Positions 16,638 to 25,275 of a stretch of DNA of 64,000 nt are shown piece after piece. Source of the stretch: Variovorax paradoxus (GTDB lineage Bacteria; Pseudomonadota; Gammaproteobacteria; Burkholderiales; Burkholderiaceae_C). The DNA is taken from positions 24,908 to 88,907 of the forward strand of contig NZ_JAGGNV010000002.1 of assembly GCF_018614955.1 (NCBI RefSeq), written 5' to 3'. Position 1 is the stretch's first letter. Every line of letters starts with the position of its first letter. Under the pieces are notes generated by a model. It saw only the letters and a list, made by a program, of their open reading frames with translations. It ran no database searches and was not told the DNA's origin. A program made the translations under genes and the position numbers.

Positions 16638-18503
16638 TCAGGCGACCAGCGCTATCGTGCTGCGATGCCCGACCAGCTCGAGCACGCGCTCGCCCGACAC
16701 GGTCTCGTGGGCGAGCAGCTCTTCCGTGAGTTCGTCCAGCGCGCGGCGGTGCGTGCGCATGATCTGCTGGCACTTCACGTTGAGTCCTTCGAGCAGCAGG
16801 CTGGCCTGGCGCACCGCGGCCGAGACCTGCCGCGATGCGTGCTGCGCCGGCAGCGCGCCCAGGCTGAACAGCGCGCCGTCTTCGCCGAAGCCGTAGCGCC
16901 CCACCATGTCGAGCGCCAGCTTCGAGGCCTGCTGCAGGTCGTGGCTGGCGCCGCTCGATGCTTCCTCGAACACGGCCAGCTCGGCATTGCGGCCGCCCAG
17001 CAGCATCTGGATGTGCTTTTCCATGTCGCTCTTCAGCACCAGCGTCATGTCTTCTTCCTGCGTCACGAGCGTGGCGCCCAGCGACCCGCCGCGCGGCAGG
17101 ATGGTGACCTTCTCGACCTTGCCGTAGCCCAGCACGACGGAGACGAGCGCGTGGCCGGCCTCGTGCACCGCGATATAGCGACGCTCGCGCTCGCCGAGCG
17201 CACGCTGCGCACCGTTGAGCTCGCCGATGCGCGTGGTCTCGATGGCCTCCATCAGGTGGCCCATAGACACCGCCTGCGCATTCGCTCGCGCCGCCACCAG
17301 GGCCGCGTGGTTGACGACGTGCGCGATGGTCGCCGGCGACAGCCCGGTGGTCAGGCGCGCCAGCTGCTCGTAGTTCACCTCGCCTGCGAGGCGCAGCCTG
17401 GCGGCGTAGAGCCGGAAGATGGCGGCACGGTCGCGCACGTCCGGCAGCTTGACGTTCACGCGGCGATCGAAGCGCCCTTCGCGCAGCAGCGCCTCGTCGA
17501 GATTGTCGACCAGGTTGGTGGCGCCCACGACGATGACACCCTCGTTGGCCTCGAAACCGTCCATCTCGACCAGCAACTGGTTGATGATGCGGTTGCCCTC
17601 CGATTCCGCCGGCCCCGAGCCGCCGGCGCTGCGCCTGGAGATGCCGTCGATCTCGTCGATGAAGAGGATGCAGGGCGCGTTCTTGCGCGCGGTCTCGAAG
17701 AGCTTCTTGACCTTCTGCACGCCGACGCCATAGAACTTGGAAGTGAACTCGCTGCCGTTGGTGGCAATGAAGCGGGCGCCGCATTCGCCGGCCAGGGCCT
17801 TGGCGAGCAGCGTCTTGCCGACGCCCGGGCCGCCGAGCATGAGCACGCCGCAGGGCGGCCGGGCGCCGAGCGCGCTGAAGCGCTTCGGATTCTTCAGGTA
17901 GTCGACGATGTCCTGCAGCGCGTTCTTGGCCTCGCCGGCGCCGATGACATCGTCGAAGCGCAGGCCGGTCGGCTTCTCGACCAGCTTGGCGCTTGCGCCG
18001 ATGCTGTCCCGCATCATGTAGAGAACGGCCGCGACGAGGAGGATGGGGAGGAACACCCCTACCAGATCGCGCGCCGCACTCAGCGTCCGGCTGTCTGCGG
18101 CGGGTGCGCCGACCGTGGTGTCCGGCAGCACGACCAGCTGAAAGGATTTCGAATCGCCGGCCTTCGCCGCCTCGCCGACAACCAGCGCGGCGAAGGAGCC
18201 GCGGCCGTCGACCACGAAGTAGCGCTCACCGCCGGTCGTCGACACGAGGATGGCATTGGCCGCGATGCCGACGGTGCGGACCGCGTCGGCGCGCAGGTCG
18301 CGCAGCAGCTCGGAGCCGTCCTTCTCGGCGCCGGTCCAGTCCGAAGGTGCGCTGCGCATCTGCTGCGCGTCGCCGCCGAGCTGGTGGACCTGCGGCGTCG
18401 CGCGCAAAGCCAGGTACAGGCCTGCCAAGACGACGATGCCGAGCAGCGCCGCAAGGGTGATCCGGGCCGCGCCCGATCGGAAAAGTCTGTGGAGCTGCTT
18501 CAT
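16638..18503 (-). CDS. FtsH-like membrane AAA+ zinc protease (divergent paralogue)
   Basis: A 621-residue protein with the full FtsH layout: transmembrane helices at about 14-33 and 148-164 with a periplasmic domain between, an AAA+ module (Walker A GGPGVGKT 224-231, Walker B ILFIDEID ending 286, Arg fingers in LLREGRFDRR), and an M41 peptidase domain with HEAGH at 447-451 and a SHDL segment for the third zinc ligand. It differs from house-keeping FtsH in the pore motif (KFYGVGV instead of MFVGVGA), the Walker A sequence (usually GPPGTGKT) and LLREG for LLRPG. It is therefore probably a second, specialised FtsH. The start at 18503 (MKQLHRLF) is preferred over a longer frame. It converges on metR with 6 bp between stops. 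Confidence 0.85.
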   Translation of the reverse strand: MKQLHRLFRSGAARITLAALLGIVVLAGLYLALRATPQVHQLGGDAQQMRSAPSDWTGAEKDGSELLRDLRADAVRTVGIAANAILVSTTGGERYFVVDGRGSFAALVVGEAAKAGDSKSFQLVVLPDTTVGAPAADSRTLSAARDLVGVFLPILLVAAVLYMMRDSIGASAKLVEKPTGLRFDDVIGAGEAKNALQDIVDYLKNPKRFSALGARPPCGVLMLGGPGVGKTLLAKALAGECGARFIATNGSEFTSKFYGVGVQKVKKLFETARKNAPCILFIDEIDGISRRSAGGSGPAESEGNRIINQLLVEMDGFEANEGVIVVGATNLVDNLDEALLREGRFDRRVNVKLPDVRDRAAIFRLYAARLRLAGEVNYEQLARLTTGLSPATIAHVVNHAALVAARANAQAVSMGHLMEAIETTRIGELNGAQRALGERERRYIAVHEAGHALVSVVLGYGKVEKVTILPRGGSLGATLVTQEEDMTLVLKSDMEKHIQMLLGGRNAELAVFEEASSGASHDLQQASKLALDMVGRYGFGEDGALFSLGALPAQHASRQVSAAVRQASLLLEGLNVKCQQIMRTHRRALDELTEELLAHETVSGERVLELVGHRSTIALVA

Positions 18504-18652
18504 GGGGCGGCAGAAGACGGTAAACCCGCATGCTAGGCAGTCCGCGAAGCGCGGGCACCACGCCGTCGACATAAATGCCGCCGCCGTGGACTACTTCTCG
18601 GTGCGGCCGCAGGCCCGTTGCGATCCTGCGTCAGCCCGCCCCTGGCGGCACC

Positions 18653-19546
18653 CTACTTCTTCTGCACCAGCTTGATCACGCTCGAGAAATCGAGCGCGCC
18701 ATGGCCGGCCAGGCTGTGCGCCGCATAAAGATTGCGCGCCAGGCCGCCGAGCGGCGTGGCGGCGCGCACCGCGGCGGCGTTCTCCTGCGCGAGGCCCAGG
18801 TCCTTGAGCATCAGGTCGGTGCCGAAGCCGCCGGCGTAGCCCTTGGAGGCCGGCGCGTTCTCCATCACGCCGGGCAGCGGGTTGTATTTTTCGAGGGCCC
18901 AGTTGCCGCCCGAGCTGCGCCGCATGATCTCCGACAGCACCTTGGGATCGAGCCCGTTGGCGACACCGAGCGCGATGGCCTCGGAGGTGCCGATCATCAG
19001 GATGCCAAGCAGCATGTTGTTGCAGATCTTGGCCGTCTGGCCCGCGCCTGCCTCGCCGGCATGGAAGATGTTGGCGCCCATTTTTTCGAGCACCGGGCGC
19101 GCGCGTTCGAGATCCGCTTCAGAACCGCCGACCATGAAGGTCAGCGTGCCCGCGATCGCGCCGCCTGTGCCGCCGGACACGGGCGCATCGATCACGGCCA
19201 CGCCGCGCTTCGCGCCCGCCTCCGCCACCTTGCGCGAAGTCGCCGCGGCGATGGTGCTGCTGTCGATCACCAGCGTGCCGGCCGGGATCTTCTCCATCAG
19301 GCCGGGCTGGCCGTCGCTGCCGAGGTAGAGCGACTCCACATGCTGGCTTGCGGGCAGCATGCTGATCACCACCTCAACGCCGGCGAGCGCGTCCACCGCC
19401 GACTTGGCGATGGGCAGGCCCTCTGCGCCGAGCTTCTTGCAGGCCTCGGCCGAGAGATCGAAAGCGCTGAGCGCGTGGCCGGCCTTCTGCAGGTTGAGGG
19501 CCATCGGGCCGCCCATGTTGCCGAGGCCGATGAATGCGATCTTCAT
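18653..19546 (-). CDS. mmsB: 3-hydroxyisobutyrate dehydrogenase
   Basis: A 297-residue NAD-dependent beta-hydroxyacid dehydrogenase: Rossmann motif GLGNMGGPMA at residues 7-16, substrate motif DAPVSGGTGGA, and the catalytic-lysine segment AGQTAKICNNMLLG. It oxidises 3-hydroxyisobutyrate to methylmalonate semialdehyde in valine catabolism. It is the last gene of an operon with mmsA, an acyl-CoA dehydrogenase and the CoA hydrolase, 29 bp after the latter, and these four cover consecutive steps of the pathway. Confidence 0.94.
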   Translation of the reverse strand: MKIAFIGLGNMGGPMALNLQKAGHALSAFDLSAEACKKLGAEGLPIAKSAVDALAGVEVVISMLPASQHVESLYLGSDGQPGLMEKIPAGTLVIDSSTIAAATSRKVAEAGAKRGVAVIDAPVSGGTGGAIAGTLTFMVGGSEADLERARPVLEKMGANIFHAGEAGAGQTAKICNNMLLGILMIGTSEAIALGVANGLDPKVLSEIMRRSSGGNWALEKYNPLPGVMENAPASKGYAGGFGTDLMLKDLGLAQENAAAVRAATPLGGLARNLYAAHSLAGHGALDFSSVIKLVQKK

Positions 19547-19575
19547 GTGTGTCTCCGTTATTTGTGCGATGGCTG

Positions 19576-20691
19576 TCAGGCCAGCGATGCGAGTTCCGCC
19601 GGCATCTCGCCGCGCACGCGCAGATGGTCTTCGATGAACCCGGGCGTGATCTCCTCGAGCGTGGCCGGGTCCCACTTCGGATTGCGGTCCTTGTCGATCA
19701 GCACGGCGCGGATGCCCTCGGCAAAGTCCTTGTGCGCGCAGAAGCCCAGCGAAGCCCAGTACTCGAGCCGGAAGACTTCGGCCAGCGACATGCGGTGCAC
19801 GCGCTGCCAGAGTTCGAAGCTGAGCGCCGCGGAGCTCGGCGCGCCCTTGGAGAAGGTCTTCACCGCGGTCTGCAGCCAAGGGTCTTCGCTTTGCAAGGCG
19901 AGCAGCCGCTTGGCGATGTCGTGCAAGTCGTCGCCGGCCATCAGCGCGTTGATGGTGTCGAAATGCTCGCGCACCTTGGAGGGCGGCAGCTCCGCGCCTT
20001 CGCCTGCGCGCAGCAGGATGCGCGACAGCGCGGCGCGGTCGGCCTTGGCCTCGCCGGTCCATGTGCCTGCGGCGATCTCGTCCAGCACCTGCGCCTTGCG
20101 CTCGTGCGGCACCAGCAGGTCGGCCAGGCCGCAGAAGACGGCATCGGCTGCATTGAGGTGGGCCCCGGTGAGCGCGAGGAACAAGCCCACGCGCCCCGGC
20201 ATGCGGCGCAGGAACCAGCTGCCGCCCACGTCGGGGTAGAGGCCGATGCTGATCTCGGGCATCGCGAGGCGGCTCTGGGCCGTGGCCACGCGGTGCGAGG
20301 CACCCGCCATGAGCCCGATGCCGCCGCCCATCACGATGCCGTGGCCCCAGCACAGGACGGGCTTGGGAAAGGTATGGATCAGGTAATCGAGCTCGTACTC
20401 CTCGGCGAAGAAGCGCTCGGCGTAGGGATTGCGTTCGGGCCCGCATTCGCGCAGCGTCTGGTAGAGCTGGCGCAGGTCGCCGCCGGCGCAGAAGGCCTTC
20501 TCGCCCGCGGCCTGCAGCAGCACCCCGGCAACGGCCGCGTCCCGCGCCCACTCGCGCAGCTTCGGCGTGAGCAGCCGCACCATCGCGACCGAAAGCGCGT
20601 TGAGCGCCGCCGGCGTGTTGAGCGTCGCCACGCCGAAGCGCCGGCCGCCGGCCGTCTGGATCTCGTCGAACAGGACCACTTCATCGCTCAT
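19576..20691 (-). CDS. 3-hydroxyisobutyryl-CoA hydrolase (enoyl-CoA hydratase family)
   Basis: A 371-residue crotonase-fold protein of HIBCH type. It has NALSVAMVRLLTPKLREW, the oxyanion-hole segment KAFCAGGDLRQLY, then MGGGIGLMAGASHRVAT and AMPEISIGLYPDVGGSWFL, where the Glu and Asp of the hydrolase subgroup lie. It frees 3-hydroxyisobutyrate from CoA in valine breakdown. Its start overlaps the stop of the upstream acyl-CoA dehydrogenase gene by 4 bp (ATGA), which indicates translational coupling. Confidence 0.9.
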   Translation of the reverse strand: MSDEVVLFDEIQTAGGRRFGVATLNTPAALNALSVAMVRLLTPKLREWARDAAVAGVLLQAAGEKAFCAGGDLRQLYQTLRECGPERNPYAERFFAEEYELDYLIHTFPKPVLCWGHGIVMGGGIGLMAGASHRVATAQSRLAMPEISIGLYPDVGGSWFLRRMPGRVGLFLALTGAHLNAADAVFCGLADLLVPHERKAQVLDEIAAGTWTGEAKADRAALSRILLRAGEGAELPPSKVREHFDTINALMAGDDLHDIAKRLLALQSEDPWLQTAVKTFSKGAPSSAALSFELWQRVHRMSLAEVFRLEYWASLGFCAHKDFAEGIRAVLIDKDRNPKWDPATLEEITPGFIEDHLRVRGEMPAELASLA

Positions 20692-21842
20692 CGGATGTCA
20701 CTCTCGCCTTCCAGCAATTTGCGCGCGATGATCACGCGCATGATTTCGTTGGTGCCTTCGAGGATCTGGTGCACGCGCGTGTCGCGCACCAGCCGCTCCA
20801 GCGGGAACTCGCTCAGATAGCCGTAGCCGCCGTGCAGCTGCAGCGCCTCGTTGCAGACGTTGAAGCCCGCGTCGGTGGCAAAGCGCTTGGCCATCGCGCA
20901 ATAGGTGCTCGCATCGGCATGCCCGGCGTCGAGCCTGCTCGCGGCCAGCCGCACCATCTGGCGTGCGGCCACCAGTTCGGTCGCCATGTCGGCCAGCTTG
21001 AACTGCAGCGCCTGGAAGCTCGCGAGCGGCTTTCCGAACTGCTGGCGTTCGTGCAGGTAGCGGCGCGACGCATCGAGCGCGCCCTGCGCCGCGCCGACCG
21101 AGCAGGTCGCGATGTTGATGCGGCCGCCGTCCAGCCCTTTCATCGCGATGCGAAAGCCCTCGCCTTCGCTGCCGAGCAGGTTGGCGGCGGGGACGCGCAC
21201 GTTGTCGAAGTTGATGGTGCGCGTGGGCTGGCTGTTCCAGCCCATCTTGTGCTCTTTCTTGCCGTAGCTGATGCCGGGTGCGTCGGCCGGCACCGCGAAG
21301 GCCGAGATGCCGCCCGCGCCGCCACCGCCGGTGCGCGCCATCAGCACCAGCACATCGGTCGAACCGGCACCGGAGATGAAGGCCTTGCCGCCGTTGATCA
21401 CGTACTCCGCGCCCTGCAGCTCGGCGCGCGTCTTCAGCGCGCCGGCGTCCGAGCCGGCGCCCGGCTCGGTCAGGCAGTAGGAGGCCAGCTTGCGCCCGCT
21501 CGTGAGATCGGCGCCCCATTGCTCGCGCACGGCGGGCCCGCCCCAGGTGCCGAGCATCCAGGTCGCCATGTTGTGGATCGTGATGAAGGCGGTGGTCGAC
21601 GGATCGACCGCGGCCATCTCCTCGAACACCAGCGTGGCGTCGAGCCGCGGCAGCGCCAAGCCCTCGATGCTTTCGGGCGCATAGAGGCCGCAGAAGCCGA
21701 GCTCGCCCGCCTTCGCGATCGCCTCTTTTGGGAAGATGCCTTCGGCGTCCCAGCGCGCGGCATGCGGCGCGAATTCGGCAGCCGCGAATTCGCGCGCGGT
21801 GTGGGCGAATGCGCGCTGCTCTTCGGAGAGTTCGAAGTCCAT
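20688..21842 (-). CDS. Acyl-CoA dehydrogenase (isobutyryl-CoA dehydrogenase type)
   Basis: A 384-residue FAD flavoprotein. Blocks include YCLTEPGAGSDAGALKTRA (FAD and substrate loop), KAFISGAGSTDVLVLMARTG, KMGWNSQPTRTINFDNVRVPAANLLG, QALQFKLADMATELVAARQM and the C-terminal QILEGTNEIMRVIIARKLL. Position between mmsA and HIBCH makes isobutyryl-CoA the likely substrate; short branched acyl-CoAs are alternatives. It begins 10 bp after the mmsA stop. Electrons would go to ETF, which is not encoded here. Confidence 0.92.
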   Translation of the reverse strand: MDFELSEEQRAFAHTAREFAAAEFAPHAARWDAEGIFPKEAIAKAGELGFCGLYAPESIEGLALPRLDATLVFEEMAAVDPSTTAFITIHNMATWMLGTWGGPAVREQWGADLTSGRKLASYCLTEPGAGSDAGALKTRAELQGAEYVINGGKAFISGAGSTDVLVLMARTGGGGAGGISAFAVPADAPGISYGKKEHKMGWNSQPTRTINFDNVRVPAANLLGSEGEGFRIAMKGLDGGRINIATCSVGAAQGALDASRRYLHERQQFGKPLASFQALQFKLADMATELVAARQMVRLAASRLDAGHADASTYCAMAKRFATDAGFNVCNEALQLHGGYGYLSEFPLERLVRDTRVHQILEGTNEIMRVIIARKLLEGESDIR

Positions 21843-21852
21843 GCCGCCGAGC

Positions 21853-23373
21853 TTAGCGGAGGCTGATGGTCGTGTTGAGACCGTGCGCGGTGTCGTCGTC
21901 GAACCAGCGCTCCGTCACCGTCTTAGTCTGCGTGTAGAACATGATGACCTGCTTGCCATAGGGGCCGAGGTCGCCGAGCTTCGAGCCGCGCGAACCGGTG
22001 AAGGAGAACATCGGCACCGGCACCGGGATCGGCACGTTGATGCCGACCTGCCCGACGTCGATGTCTTCCTGGAAGCGGCGCGCCGCAGCGCCCGACTGCG
22101 TGAAGATCGCGGTGCCGTTGCCGTTCGGGTTGGCGTTGATGAGCTCGATCGCTTCGTCGATGCTCTCGGCATTGGCCAGGCACAGCACCGGTCCGAAGAT
22201 CTCCTGGTCGTAGATGGTCATGCCGGGCTTGACGTCGGCGAACACCGTCGGGCCGACGAAGTTGCCCTTCTCGTAGCCCGGTACCGTGGGCTTGCGACCG
22301 TCCAGCGCCAGCGTGGCGCCGTCGGCCACGCCGCGTTCGATCAGCCCGTTGACGCGCTCGTAGGCCGCGCAAGAAACGAGCGGGCCGACGTCCACGCCCT
22401 TCTCAGTGCCGGCGCCGACCTTCAGCGTCTTGGCCTTCTCGACCAGGTCGGGCACCCACTTCTGCGCCTCGCCGACCAGCACCGCGACCGACACCGCCAT
22501 GCAGCGCTGACCCGCCGCGCCGAAGCTCGCGCCGGCCAGCGCGTTGAGCGTTTGCTCCTTGTTGGCGTCAGGCATCACGATGGCGTGGTTCTTCGCGCCC
22601 ATCATGCATTGCACGCGCTTGCCGGCCAGCGTGGCGCGGTGGTAGACATGCGTGCCGACCTTGGTCGAGCCGACGAAGGAGATCGCCTTGATGTCCTTGT
22701 GGTCGCAGATCGCGTTGACCACCGCTTCGCCGCCATGCACGACGTTGAGCACACCGGCCGGGATGCCGGCCTCGAGCGCGAGCTCGGCGAGGCGCATCGT
22801 GACCATCGGGTCCTGCTCGGAGGGCTTCAGCACGAAGGTGTTGCCGGTGACGATGGCCATCGGGAACATCCACAGCGGAATCATGGCCGGGAAGTTGAAG
22901 GGCGTGATGCCCGCGCACACACCCAGCGGCTGCAGCAGCGTGTAGGTGTCGACACCGTTGGCGACGTTGTTGGCCAGCTCGCCGAGCTGCAGGTTGCCGA
23001 TGTTCGATGCGTGCTCGACCACTTCGAGCCCGCGGAACACGTCGCCCTCGGCATCGGGCAGGGTCTTGCCCTGCTCGGCCGTGAGGATCGCGGCCAGCTC
23101 GGCCATGTTCTCGCGGATGAGTTGCTGGTACTTCAGGAAGATGCGCGCGCGCGCGCCGATCGGCGTCTTGCGCCAGGTCTTGAAGGCTTCCTTGGCCGAG
23201 GCCACGGCGGCATCGACTTCGGCCGGCGTCGCGAAGGGCACCTTCGCCAGCACTTCCTGCGTGGCCGGGTTGACGATGTCGCGCCACTCGGTGGTCTTGG
23301 ATTCAACGAACTTGCCGCCGATCAGTAGCTTGACGGTCGCGACCTGGGTCGCGGGGGTGGTGGTGGCGTCCAT
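21853..23373 (-). CDS. mmsA: Methylmalonate-semialdehyde dehydrogenase (acylating)
   Basis: A 506-residue CoA-dependent aldehyde dehydrogenase that makes propionyl-CoA from methylmalonate semialdehyde. Diagnostic features are the N-terminal [23 protein letters not shown] block, [31 protein letters not shown] and the catalytic cysteine in [14 protein letters not shown]. The start at 23373 follows an AAGGAGA site; a longer frame upstream is unsupported. It is first gene of the valine operon. Its propionyl-CoA product is the substrate of PrpC encoded 10 kb to the left. Confidence 0.95.
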   Translation of the reverse strand: MDATTTPATQVATVKLLIGGKFVESKTTEWRDIVNPATQEVLAKVPFATPAEVDAAVASAKEAFKTWRKTPIGARARIFLKYQQLIRENMAELAAILTAEQGKTLPDAEGDVFRGLEVVEHASNIGNLQLGELANNVANGVDTYTLLQPLGVCAGITPFNFPAMIPLWMFPMAIVTGNTFVLKPSEQDPMVTMRLAELALEAGIPAGVLNVVHGGEAVVNAICDHKDIKAISFVGSTKVGTHVYHRATLAGKRVQCMMGAKNHAIVMPDANKEQTLNALAGASFGAAGQRCMAVSVAVLVGEAQKWVPDLVEKAKTLKVGAGTEKGVDVGPLVSCAAYERVNGLIERGVADGATLALDGRKPTVPGYEKGNFVGPTVFADVKPGMTIYDQEIFGPVLCLANAESIDEAIELINANPNGNGTAIFTQSGAAARRFQEDIDVGQVGINVPIPVPVPMFSFTGSRGSKLGDLGPYGKQVIMFYTQTKTVTERWFDDDTAHGLNTTISLR

Positions 23374-23425
23374 GAAATTTGTCTCCTTGAATGGGGGTGC
23401 AGCAATCGATGCTAGCTTTGCACTT

Positions 23426-23437
23426 TTGCCATGGCAA
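23426..23437. promoter_or_regulatory. Palindrome TTGCCATGGCAA in the mmsA / lysR divergent region
   Basis: A perfect 12-bp palindrome midway in the 103-bp gap between mmsA and the divergent LysR gene. It is the best operator candidate for that regulator. No clear -10/-35 pair could be assigned. Confidence 0.45.
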
Positions 23438-23476
23438 TAGACAAATACGCACCAGCGATCTGCATAATTGCAACGC

Positions 23477-24373
23477 ATGGATTGGGACAACCTGCGCTTC
23501 TTCCTGGAGCTCGCGCGCACCGGCACGCTGGTGAGCGCGGCACGCCGGCTCGCGGTCGATCACACGACGGTGGCGCGCCGCATCCAGGCGCTCGAGAAAG
23601 AGGTAGGCAGCGCCCTCTTCTCGCGCGAGGCCGGCGGCCATCGCCTCACCGAAGCGGGCCGCCGGCTGCAGCCGCAGGTGGAGGCCATGGAGAGCGCCTT
23701 TCTCGCGGTCGAGAGCTCGGCGCCCGCTTCGCGCGAAGGCCTCTCGGGCCTGGTGCGCATCGGCGCCACCGAAGGCTTCGGCACCGTCGTGCTGGCGCCG
23801 CAGTTGGCGCTCTTCGCGCAGGCGCATCCCAAGCTCGTGATCGACCTGCTGGCGATGCCGCGCCTGGTGCACCTGTCGCGCCGCGAGGCCGACATCGTGA
23901 TCTCGCTCGAACGGCCGGCGCGCGGGCCGGTGGTGGTGACCAAGCTGACGGACTACGTGCTGCGCCTCTATGCGTCCGAGCGCTACCTGGCGTCGCACAA
24001 GGCGATCGGGTCGCGCGAGGACCTGCGCGGCCACAGCTTCATCAGCTACGTGGACGACCTGCTCTTCAGCAAGGAGCTGCAGTACCTCGACGAGCTGTAC
24101 CGCCCCGATTCGTTCGCGCTGCGCAGCACCAGCATCCTCGCGCAGCACCAGGCCGCCGCGGCCGGCGCCGGCATCGCGGTGCTGCCGGCCTTCATCGCCG
24201 AGCGCGACAAGTCCTTGCGCCGCGTGCTGCCGGGCGAAGCCAATTTCACGCGCACCTTCTGGATGTCGGTGGCGGCCGAGACGCGGCACCTGGCGCGCAT
24301 GCAGGCCACGTGGAACTTCCTGCGCGAGACGGTGGAAGCGCAGCGCGAGGTGCTGCTGCCGGCAGATACCTAA
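23477..24373 (+). CDS. LysR family regulator of the valine operon
   Basis: A 298-residue LysR protein. The helix-turn-helix ([39 protein letters not shown]) carries the DHTTVARRI variant of the subgroup whose members often sit next to mmsA. The effector domain runs from about 88 to 295. ATG at 23477 (MDWDNLRFF) is preferred to an upstream TTG at 23468. Its divergence from mmsA suggests that it controls branched-chain catabolism; the ligand is unknown. Its stop overlaps the 3' end of the next gene on the opposite strand. Confidence 0.88.
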   Translation: MDWDNLRFFLELARTGTLVSAARRLAVDHTTVARRIQALEKEVGSALFSREAGGHRLTEAGRRLQPQVEAMESAFLAVESSAPASREGLSGLVRIGATEGFGTVVLAPQLALFAQAHPKLVIDLLAMPRLVHLSRREADIVISLERPARGPVVVTKLTDYVLRLYASERYLASHKAIGSREDLRGHSFISYVDDLLFSKELQYLDELYRPDSFALRSTSILAQHQAAAAGAGIAVLPAFIAERDKSLRRVLPGEANFTRTFWMSVAAETRHLARMQATWNFLRETVEAQREVLLPADT

Positions 24374-25185
24374 TTCCGCACCTTCGAGGCCCGGTGCTTC
24401 CGATACCAGTCCGCGGCTTCCCCGCGCGTGGACAGTTCCAGCCGCTCGAGGATGCGCGCCAGGTGCCGCTTGACGGTATGGGGACTGAGATTCAACCCGC
24501 GTGCAATGACCTTGTTGCTTTCGCCCTCGGCAACGCGTTGCAGAACTTCGATCTCGCGCTCGCTGAGCAGCGACGAGGCCTCGCTCGTCTCCGGCGCCGG
24601 CAGGACGACGTCCACGCGACGCAGCGCCCGGGCGGTGTCGGCCCATCGTCGGATGGCCGAGACGCCGGCAACGGGAACGTCGGCGCTCCACTCGGCATTG
24701 GCCAATTCGGTGAGCGCGCTCACGCCGGTCAGCAGCACGCCGATCAGCTCGCCCGTGCGGTTCTCGTGCTCGAGAAGAGGCGCCACCGCCTGCCAGGCGC
24801 TCGCCGGCGAGCCGCATCGGAGCTCGGCGCGCGCCAGGTGAATGCGGCAGAAGGCATTGATGCCGATGCGGTCGACGTCGGCCGATATGGCCGCAGCTTC
24901 GCGCAGCACTTTCAGCGCCTCATCGTCGCGGCCGTCGCGAAGCGCCAGCAGGCCCTGGAAGGACCGGATGATCGGCATGTGCAGAGGCCAGCGGAAGGTG
25001 GTCGGCATCCTTGCGAAGGCGCGTTCCGCTTCGCGTACGCCCTCCCAGTCGCCCGCCGCGGCGGCGGCGCGGCCTGCGATACCAAAAAGGCGACGGCGAA
25101 GGCCGGCATCCCGGGGTTGCTGAAACGGTGGGCGCCGCTGGGCCTCGCTGCCCGGGCGCGCAGGTTGTGGCACAGGCTCTCGCAT
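24370..25185 (-). CDS. LuxR-type regulator, C-terminal part only (probable remnant)
   Basis: A 271-residue frame. Residues about 205-262 are a LuxR helix-turn-helix (LSEREIEVLQRVAEGESNKVIARGLNLSPHTVKRHLARILERL). The preceding 150 residues look like the TPR-like helices of MalT/LAL regulators (DEALKVLREAAAISADVDRIGINAFCRIHLARAELRCG). Those proteins are normally about 900 residues with an N-terminal ATPase, which is absent; upstream sequence does not encode it. The gene is thus either a 5'-truncated relic or a short derivative. The first 45 residues are Arg/Pro-rich and may not be genuine coding sequence. Confidence 0.6.
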   Translation of the reverse strand: MREPVPQPARPGSEAQRRPPFQQPRDAGLRRRLFGIAGRAAAAAGDWEGVREAERAFARMPTTFRWPLHMPIIRSFQGLLALRDGRDDEALKVLREAAAISADVDRIGINAFCRIHLARAELRCGSPASAWQAVAPLLEHENRTGELIGVLLTGVSALTELANAEWSADVPVAGVSAIRRWADTARALRRVDVVLPAPETSEASSLLSEREIEVLQRVAEGESNKVIARGLNLSPHTVKRHLARILERLELSTRGEAADWYRKHRASKVRN

Positions 25186-25275
25186 AGAGGCAGGCTCCTG
25201 TGCGCCGCGCTGCTGATGACCGCGTCGAGCTTCGGCTTGTCGATGGTGGTCGCTTTTCTTGGCGCGCTTTAGAAC

